From Candidatus Sphingobacterium stercoripullorum (GTDB lineage Bacteria > Bacteroidota > Bacteroidia > Sphingobacteriales > Sphingobacteriaceae): DNA of 6,534 bases. Where the stretch lies: assembly GCA_019114715.1 (NCBI GenBank), contig DXEZ01000053.1, positions 1-6,534 of the forward strand, in the 5' to 3' direction. Positions 1 to 5,160 of the stretch are shown piece after piece; within the stretch, counting starts at the first letter, position 1, and each line of letters begins with the position of its first letter. A program made the translations under genes and the position numbers. Below the pieces are notes generated by a model. The model worked only from the letters and a program-made list of their open reading frames with translations. It was not told the DNA's origin and searched no databases.

Positions 1-4
1 TTTG

Positions 5-78
5 TGCGCCCACCTGGGCTCGAACCAGGGACCAAAAGATTATGAGTCTTCTACTCTAACCAACTGAGCTATGGGCGC
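5..78 (-). tRNA. tRNA with CAU anticodon, probably tRNA-Ile2 (lysidine type), possibly elongator tRNA-Met
   Basis: Read on the minus strand, this folds into a complete cloverleaf: a 7-bp acceptor stem (GCGCCCA with TGGGCGC), a D arm beginning GCTCAGTTGG, a 5-bp anticodon stem (GAAGA with TCTTT, one G-T pair) around the loop CTCATAA, variable loop TGGTC, and a T arm CCTGG-TTCGAGC-CCAGG. The discriminator is A at position 5. The anticodon CAU is at 42-44. It is not the initiator: the first acceptor pair is a proper G-C and the anticodon stem lacks the GGG/CCC run. C4-G69 and C5-G68 in the acceptor stem, and the variable loop, resemble E. coli tRNA-Ile2, whose C34 is changed to lysidine by TilS; E. 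coli elongator tRNA-Met has other bases there. Ile2 is therefore preferred, but sequence alone does not settle it. The discriminator is followed by CAAA, so CCA is not encoded and must be added by the CCA-adding enzyme. Confidence 0.93.
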
Positions 79-169
79 GATAAAAGAGCTTTATAAAGTT
101 TATTTTCTTTATTATCCCTTTTGACGATGCAATTATCGATATTTGTAATGAGAATTCAAAATATTTATC

Positions 170-805
170 ATGAAAAAAATTAAAAACATCATCTTTGACT
201 ACGGGAATGTAATATTTGATATAGACTTCAAAAGAGCTCAAGAGGCATTTGAAAACCTAGGAATCAGTGAGTTTGATCAACATTTCGGTCAGTTGAAACA
301 GGATAATATTTTCGATGACTTGGATAAAGGAAAAATATCTGCACAAGAGTTCAGAGACGGGATTCGTGACATTACTGGACAACACGCTCTCAGTGATCAG
401 CAAATCACGGACGCATGGAATTCTTTACTAATTGGTATTCCCGAAGGTAGACACGAGCTGCTATTGACACTAAAAACTTTATATAGGACTTTTCTACTTA
501 GCAACAACAACGAAATCCACTACCAATCCATTATAGAATATTTAAATCGAGAGTATCGTATTAAGGACAACTCGGTTTTCTTTGAAAAAGATTACTACTC
601 ACATTTGATGGGGATGCGAAAACCAGACGCAGAGATTTTCGAATACGTACTAAGTACTCATAACCTAAACCCCGAAGAAACTTTATTTATAGACGATAGC
701 CCGCAACACTTAAAAACAGCAGACCAACTAGGGTTGATTACCGCTCAAGCAACTCGAGAGATGCCTTTTGAGAAAATTATTAAATCCTACAATCTGTTAT
801 CATAA
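170..805 (+). CDS. HAD-superfamily phosphatase, YihX-like
   Basis: This encodes a 211-residue cytoplasmic hydrolase of the haloacid dehalogenase superfamily, close in plan to E. coli YihX, an alpha-D-glucose-1-phosphate phosphatase of about 200 residues. All four HAD motifs are visible in order: motif I FDYGNV with the nucleophile Asp10; motif II LLSNNN with Ser111; motif III GMRKPD with Lys151; and motif IV FIDDS with Asp175 and Asp176 for magnesium. An alpha-helical cap of the inserted C1 type lies at about residues 20-95. The residue two after the nucleophile, usually the acid/base Asp, is Gly12, as in YihX (DLGNV), so this is a subfamily trait and not damage. The substrate cannot be read from sequence; a small sugar phosphate is the family expectation. 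There is no signal peptide and no clear Shine-Dalgarno site, which is usual in Bacteroidota. The ATG at 170 fits the family N-terminus exactly. The gene is divergent from the tRNA and lies 93 bp before the transporter. Confidence 0.9.
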   Translation: MKKIKNIIFDYGNVIFDIDFKRAQEAFENLGISEFDQHFGQLKQDNIFDDLDKGKISAQEFRDGIRDITGQHALSDQQITDAWNSLLIGIPEGRHELLLTLKTLYRTFLLSNNNEIHYQSIIEYLNREYRIKDNSVFFEKDYYSHLMGMRKPDAEIFEYVLSTHNLNPEETLFIDDSPQHLKTADQLGLITAQATREMPFEKIIKSYNLLS

Positions 806-866
806 TTAGTCTGAAAAAAGGGGAAACTAGCTGAGTAAAATAACAACTTACTGACATTACTTTTTG

Positions 867-874
867 TAGCTTTG
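867..874 (+). promoter_or_regulatory. candidate Bacteroidota -7 promoter box before araJ
   Basis: TAGCTTTG matches the Bacteroidota sigma-factor -7 consensus TAnnTTTG exactly and lies 24 bp before the araJ start codon, giving a 5' leader of roughly 15-25 nt. The -33 half is poor: no TTG occurs at the expected spacing, only TTACTG at 848-853. A weak -33 box would suit a promoter that depends on an activator, but the match could also be chance in AT-rich DNA. Confidence 0.5.
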
Positions 875-899
875 CATGCTCTATTTAAAGCATAGCAAA
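871..899 (+). promoter_or_regulatory. interrupted inverted repeat from -7 box to araJ start codon (operator or leader hairpin)
   Basis: TTTGC-ATGCT (871-880) is complementary to AGCAT-A-GCAAA (889-899): ten base pairs with one unpaired A at 894 and an 8-base AT-rich centre (881-888). The left arm overlaps the last four bases of the -7 box and the right arm ends on the A of the start codon. If transcription starts near 879-882, most of the left arm is not in the mRNA, so a DNA operator for a dimeric repressor is the better reading. With an earlier start it would form a hairpin hiding the start codon. No regulator gene is in the window. Confidence 0.45.
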
Positions 900-2158
900 T
901 GACGAATAAAAAAGGTTTAATATCATTAGCATTTGGTGGATTAGCAATTGGAATGACTGAATTTACCATGATGGGGATTCTTCCTGATATTGCAAGCGAC
1001 GTAGGGTTAGACATCCCGACTGCGAGTAATCTTATAGGATTGTACGCATTGGGAGTGGTCGTTGGTGCGCCCACCTTAGTAGCTGCCACATCAAAGTATT
1101 CTGCTAAGCGGGTATTGGCTGTTTTAATGTTTGTCTTCTTTTTATTCAACGGACTATTTACAATAGCTCCCAACACATGGACGTTATTTACCGCAAGGTT
1201 CATTTCAGGCCTCCCACACGGAGCATTTTTCGGTATTGGCTCTGTTGTTGCCGCACAACTTGCTCGACCTGGGAAAGAAGCACAGGCCATCTCTATAATG
1301 TTTACAGGAATGACCATTGCTAACCTTGCTGGTGTGCCGCTAGGAACATACATAGGTCACCATTACTCATGGAGACTAACCTATGGAGTAGTCAGTTTGT
1401 TAGGACTCATTACCGCAGCATCTATTTATTTCTGGATGCCTCCTACCCCTCCTAATAAAGGGCAAAATGTTATCCAGCAAATGTCCTATTTTAAAACTAG
1501 GAAAGCCTGGTTATTAATAGCCATAATATCAATTGGGACAGGTGGTTTATTCGCTTGGATTAGCTACATCTCTAAACTTGTCACTAACGTTTCAGGGCTA
1601 CACCCGGACAAAGTATCATTAATCATGATTCTTGTGGGTTGTGGTATGTTTTTTGGAAATTTAATTGGAGGAAAAATTGCCGATACCTTCTCTCCCACTA
1701 AAGCAGCAATTGCAGCTTTTGGAGCGATGTCGTTCTGTCTAACGGTTCTTTTCTTTATCTCACCGTATCAAGCATCTGCTTATCCCATGGCCTTTATAAC
1801 TGGAATGATAGCCTTTACCATAGGCTCACCGTTACAGCTCATGTTAATTAGAAGTGCAAAAGGAGCTGAAACTTTTGCTGCCTCAGCTGGTCAAGCGGCA
1901 TTTAATGTTGGAAACTCTTTAGGAGCTTATTTTGGCGCGATCCCCATTGCACTGGGCTATGCCTATAATTATCCGCTTATAATTGGAGTGGTTATGGCCT
2001 TTATAGGTTCTATGTTAAGTATATTATACCTTCAGTTGTATAAGAAGAACCCTAAAGGCCCGGATCTAGAATCTAACACGGGTAACTCTCCAGATGGATT
2101 CATTTCTACCGAGGGCTTAAATAGCAACACGCAAGCAGAAACAGCGCTTAGGGTGTAA
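899..2158 (+). CDS. araJ: AraJ-type major facilitator superfamily transporter (DHA1 family)
   Basis: This is a 419-residue inner-membrane proton-coupled efflux-type transporter, close to E. coli AraJ. Shared stretches include ALGVVVGAP (50-58), SGLPHGAFFGIG (103-114), GMTIANLAGVPLGTY (137-151) and AYNYP (355-359). Twelve hydrophobic segments can be followed, at roughly 7-30, 42-62, 70-92, 97-120, 128-150, 157-178, 203-222, 238-258, 267-288, 293-313, 327-351 and 356-380, with a cytoplasmic loop near 181-202 after the sixth. The usual loop 2-3 motif (D-R-x-G-R-R) is degenerate, reading SKYSAKR, as in AraJ itself. A hydrophilic tail of about 38 residues follows the last segment. E. coli araJ is arabinose-induced but its substrate is not established, and related DHA1 proteins export sugars or drugs, so no substrate is claimed. 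The ATG at 899 puts the first membrane segment near the N-terminus as in homologues. It is convergent with the gene at 2294. Confidence 0.88.
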   Translation: MTNKKGLISLAFGGLAIGMTEFTMMGILPDIASDVGLDIPTASNLIGLYALGVVVGAPTLVAATSKYSAKRVLAVLMFVFFLFNGLFTIAPNTWTLFTARFISGLPHGAFFGIGSVVAAQLARPGKEAQAISIMFTGMTIANLAGVPLGTYIGHHYSWRLTYGVVSLLGLITAASIYFWMPPTPPNKGQNVIQQMSYFKTRKAWLLIAIISIGTGGLFAWISYISKLVTNVSGLHPDKVSLIMILVGCGMFFGNLIGGKIADTFSPTKAAIAAFGAMSFCLTVLFFISPYQASAYPMAFITGMIAFTIGSPLQLMLIRSAKGAETFAASAGQAAFNVGNSLGAYFGAIPIALGYAYNYPLIIGVVMAFIGSMLSILYLQLYKKNPKGPDLESNTGNSPDGFISTEGLNSNTQAETALRV

Positions 2159-2172
2159 GCTCTAACACCCTA
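2149..2172 (+). repeat. 8-bp inverted repeat overlapping the araJ stop codon
   Basis: TAGGGTGT (2149-2156) and ACACCCTA (2165-2172) are perfect complements around an 8-base centre that contains part of the stop codon. No T-run follows, so it is not a standard intrinsic terminator. It could act as an mRNA 3'-end stabiliser. A further TAGGGTG at 2191-2197 could compete for the middle arm. Confidence 0.5.
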
Positions 2173-2199
2173 TATATGCAGACGCCGCTTTAGGGTGAT

Positions 2200-2211
2200 T
2201 TAAGGCCTTAA
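2200..2211. repeat. 12-bp perfect palindrome TTAAGGCCTTAA
   Basis: This perfectly self-complementary 12-mer has no spacer and lies between the araJ 3' end and the strong hairpin at 2245. With no loop it is a poor RNA hairpin, so if it matters it would be as a protein-binding site. There is no gene start nearby, and chance is a fair explanation. Confidence 0.35.
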
Positions 2212-2244
2212 TTAGCTGCCTAAAAAAAGGTCTATAAACAAAAT

Positions 2245-2266
2245 TGGGTTCCCTTTTGGGAACCCA
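2245..2266. terminator. bidirectional intrinsic terminator between convergent genes
   Basis: TGGGTTCCC (2245-2253), loop TTTT and GGGAACCCA (2258-2266) make a perfect 9-bp GC-rich stem, by far the strongest in the window. It lies 86 bp after the araJ stop and 27 bp after the stop of the minus-strand gene. On the minus strand the stem is followed by ATTTTGTTT, a usable T-rich tail; on the plus strand the tail is weaker (GGTATTCATTTATTATT). It probably serves both genes, with better efficiency for the minus-strand one. Confidence 0.8.
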
Positions 2267-2293
2267 GGTATTCATTTATTATTAATCTAGTTC

Positions 2294-5011
2294 TTACTGA
2301 ACTTTGTATCGATAAACCTTCCGTCCGATATTTCCCACAGCATCTTTTCCTTCTACAATGACCTTATAATTTCCATTCCCATCGGCATTGTAAAACTCCA
2401 ATTCCACATTCCCGCTTCCAATTATTTCAATATCTGGTTTCCAGAAAATAGTGGTTCGGTAATCGTTGGTGTTTTTCTTTGCTGGAGTATCGTACTTCGG
2501 AGCATAGAATTTACGCTCTTTAATAAACCCTAATGGCTGAAGATCTAAAACATTGGTTTTAGGAAGTAGGCTTTCTATTTCCGCTAAAGACATCCGCGCT
2601 TGGGATTTCTCTTTTTTCTTGGTCATAATAGAAACTACACCGTCATTTTGATACACATTTCTTACTGTACCTAATTCGTCTTTTAAGAAGATTTCAATTG
2701 CCTCTATATCCTCTACCATAATAGAGTTTAAAGAAGGTTCATCGATTGGCATACCATCTAAGAAAAACTGAACTGGCACCCTACTTCCCATATTGTAGTT
2801 CCTAGTTACGTAATATTTAAGGGTTTGGTTATCGTAGGTTATCCCAGTAAGCAAGGTACTCAAGCACATGGTTAGTACATTACATCCTTTTAACCTATCG
2901 GCTTCTATTCGGTGGTCCGCCATAGATAGACCAGATAAGGCTGAAAAATCTCGACTTGAGACTTTTGACTCCACCCTAGCAGTAACCGTAACTTCATCAA
3001 TTAAAACGGAAGTTCTAAACTCGTTTCTACTATTGGCCAGGTATTTCTCAAACTGTTGATCTATGTTTTGAGTTTGATCGGCCCAATAAGGGTTGTTTTT
3101 ATCAATATCTGGAAAGTATGTTTGGTCCATATGAATAACAAGATCGCGGTAATTGTCATTACCACGAGCATTAATAGTAGCTTCTACAGAATCAGGGAAA
3201 GACAAGTTTTCAAAAGCAAACTTGCCAGAAGGATCCGTATAAGCATCTTTTCTCAGTGCACCTCCGGGTATAGACAAATGCAGCCCTCCGTTGTTAACTG
3301 GCCTTCCATTATTCATCCTCAACGTTCCGCTTAAAGTAATACCGTGCTCGGGTAGAAAAGTTATTTGCGGATATTTTTCAGCTATCAAATCGCTGTAATC
3401 AAAACGGCGGAAACCTTGGGTTAAAAGCAAAGCTTCTAAGGCTTGATCTCTATTTTCATTCTCTTCATTAAAGTAATAATTCGGTTTCTCCACATAACCT
3501 TTAATATCGGCCGTTAGAAGAAAGCTACTCAATATAGAGTGCTCTAAATTATCGTCATAAGGCACCTTCTCCTCATCCACCACAGAAATAGAATAACTTC
3601 CTAAAATAGAGTCAGGGACATTATCCACTTCAATGGTCAGGTTCACTAGGTCTTTTTTACTGTATTGGCTTTTATCGCTTTTAATGGCTATATCCAAAAG
3701 TGGCTCACGTGCTATCATTAGCAACCTTTCACTCAAGGGTTCCCCTTGTGCAGACATCAGTGTCACCTGAGCTAAACCATTGGGCAAGTTCTCAGTAGGT
3801 ATTAACACACTCTGCTGCTGATTTTTCATGGTTAACTGCGCACCATATATAAGGTGTCCATTAAGTTGAGCGAAAATATAAAACGGCTTATTTTCTACAT
3901 TTGGGAAGTTCTCTTCGCTCGTTGCAATACTGACCTGCATACCGTTATCGCTTAAATCAGCTAAAGACAGGGTCATTTTATCTGAAACCACTTCTGGGAG
4001 CGGGTAGCTTTTCACCCCTTCACTGCCAAAATCAATCTCGGCAGTATAACTCACGCCTGGTTGAGGCATGAAGTTTACATAACCCATCCCTAGGCCAAAG
4101 TCTTCTAATGTTGCGACTTCATTCTTTTTATCGTCTAAAATTTTTCCTGTAACATTAACTCCTTTTCCATCCGTTCCTACAGCTTTAAAAGCAAGCTTCT
4201 TGGATACGCCCGCCACAAGCTCCCCTCCTTCAGGGAAAAATTGAACGTCTACATCCCAAAGCGACTTTTTCAATGAAAAATCGGTTCTCAATCGATCTCC
4301 CCCTTCAGAGTCTACACTGACTACCAGGCGTCCATTTTCTAGCCACCCCTCTTCCTTAATATTTAAGTCTATAGACAGGCGCCCCATATCATCGGTTGTC
4401 CCTCTACCTTTATTAAAAGCATCCCATCCGTCATTGGCTTCCCAATTGACTCTTTGCCTGCCAAGCAACTCCCCTCTGGCATTGCGCAGTTGAATAGTTG
4501 CTTTTGTCCTTCCCCCTCTGCCGCTCGGCTCGTATTGCACGGTCCCACCTAACTTTTTATTTATAGCATCGCCTATGGGAACTATTTTATTATAAAAGAA
4601 AGCTGGGTCGAAATTTGCCATCCACTTTGTGTAGGCGCGAAACCGGTAGTTATCCTGGGAAACGTATTCTGGATTCAACACCCAATGCCCTTCTCCTACG
4701 CCATTTTTCAGTGGAATACGCATCGTTTGAATAAGCGAGTCCTTGCTATTCAATATTTCCACATACCCTACCGTACTTGGAATATACTCCACAAAATTAT
4801 GATCCATATAGGTTTTAAACCATAAGGTATCTCCCACTCCATAGTAAGGCTTATCAAAATGCATATGCATTTTCTCTATCGGATAAACACCTAAATATTT
4901 TTGCAACCTTTCAACCACTGTATTAATAGGAATATCAGGTTTTTGTTGTGCCGTTCCTTGTAAAAAGGTCAATAATATTATTACTGAAAGTACTATATTT
5001 CTTATATTCAT
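2294..5011 (-). CDS. secreted macroglobulin-domain protein with C-terminal TonB-plug-like domain, no beta-barrel
   Basis: This 905-residue exported protein belongs to a large uncharacterised Bacteroidota family. Numbered from the chosen ATG, residues 1-22 form a Sec signal peptide (MNIRN, then a hydrophobic core, cleavage near GTAQ/Q) with no lipobox Cys. A macroglobulin MG2-like domain follows (HFDKPYYGVGDTLWFK, 51-66), then further MG-like beta domains (FFPEGGE at 258-264). A carboxypeptidase-regulatory-like beta sandwich covers about 553-615 (SGTLRMNNGRP, TDPSGKFAFENL). A TonB-receptor plug-like segment covers about 670-800, including FFLDGMPID, VEDIEAIEIF and GVVSIMTKK. About 100 residues remain, ending in a small beta domain (WKPDIEI to the C-terminus). 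There is no room for a 22-strand barrel, and no thioester motif (CxEQ) is present. It is probably periplasmic or at the outer membrane; its function is unknown, with ligand or peptide binding possible. An in-frame GTG at 5053 would add 14 residues before the signal peptide, so the ATG at 5011 is preferred. Confidence 0.85.
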   Translation of the reverse strand: MNIRNIVLSVIILLTFLQGTAQQKPDIPINTVVERLQKYLGVYPIEKMHMHFDKPYYGVGDTLWFKTYMDHNFVEYIPSTVGYVEILNSKDSLIQTMRIPLKNGVGEGHWVLNPEYVSQDNYRFRAYTKWMANFDPAFFYNKIVPIGDAINKKLGGTVQYEPSGRGGRTKATIQLRNARGELLGRQRVNWEANDGWDAFNKGRGTTDDMGRLSIDLNIKEEGWLENGRLVVSVDSEGGDRLRTDFSLKKSLWDVDVQFFPEGGELVAGVSKKLAFKAVGTDGKGVNVTGKILDDKKNEVATLEDFGLGMGYVNFMPQPGVSYTAEIDFGSEGVKSYPLPEVVSDKMTLSLADLSDNGMQVSIATSEENFPNVENKPFYIFAQLNGHLIYGAQLTMKNQQQSVLIPTENLPNGLAQVTLMSAQGEPLSERLLMIAREPLLDIAIKSDKSQYSKKDLVNLTIEVDNVPDSILGSYSISVVDEEKVPYDDNLEHSILSSFLLTADIKGYVEKPNYYFNEENENRDQALEALLLTQGFRRFDYSDLIAEKYPQITFLPEHGITLSGTLRMNNGRPVNNGGLHLSIPGGALRKDAYTDPSGKFAFENLSFPDSVEATINARGNDNYRDLVIHMDQTYFPDIDKNNPYWADQTQNIDQQFEKYLANSRNEFRTSVLIDEVTVTARVESKVSSRDFSALSGLSMADHRIEADRLKGCNVLTMCLSTLLTGITYDNQTLKYYVTRNYNMGSRVPVQFFLDGMPIDEPSLNSIMVEDIEAIEIFLKDELGTVRNVYQNDGVVSIMTKKKEKSQARMSLAEIESLLPKTNVLDLQPLGFIKERKFYAPKYDTPAKKNTNDYRTTIFWKPDIEIIGSGNVELEFYNADGNGNYKVIVEGKDAVGNIGRKVYRYKVQ

Positions 5012-5160
5012 GTTGGAATATTTATTAGCCGAGCTAAATATATTGAATTTCACTTTAAAAGCTAAATGATAAACGTTTTAAAATATCCGAAGTGGCTAGC
5101 AAAAGCACCCAAGCGATGAATTATATTAAAGAGGCCTAGTAATCTCCAATAAAGTTTAAG

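Noticed and set aside
119..145. Possible promoter for the phosphatase gene: TTTTG at 119-123 and GATATTTG at 138-145
   Set aside because: The -7 box has one mismatch at a key position and the 14-bp spacing is shorter than the usual 17-21, so it is not firm enough to list.
5..170. tRNA as an integration hotspot with an attachment site
   Set aside because: There is no integrase, no direct repeat of the tRNA 3' end and no mobile-element gene in the window.
56..241. Minus-strand frame of 61 codons covering part of the tRNA and the phosphatase start
   Set aside because: It runs through a real tRNA gene and the opposite strand of a real gene; it has no family resemblance.
787..1353. Long minus-strand open frame of 188 codons opposite the transporter gene
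   Set aside because: It lies antisense within the well-supported araJ gene; its product has no recognisable domain and a composition expected from the complement of a membrane protein.
2868..3334. Two overlapping plus-strand frames (2868-3059 and 3056-3334) opposite the secreted-protein gene
   Set aside because: They are antisense to a strongly supported gene, with no recognisable motif, promoter box or family resemblance.
2294..5011. The secreted protein as a bacterial alpha-2-macroglobulin protease trap
   Set aside because: No thioester CxEQ motif is seen and the protein is much shorter than the roughly 1500-1900 residues of true bacterial macroglobulins; only MG-like domains are shared.
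5060..5105. Possible minus-strand promoter for the secreted-protein gene (TTTTG, then TATTTTAA)
   Set aside because: The -7 box lacks the final TG and the spacing is short; AT-rich DNA yields such matches easily.
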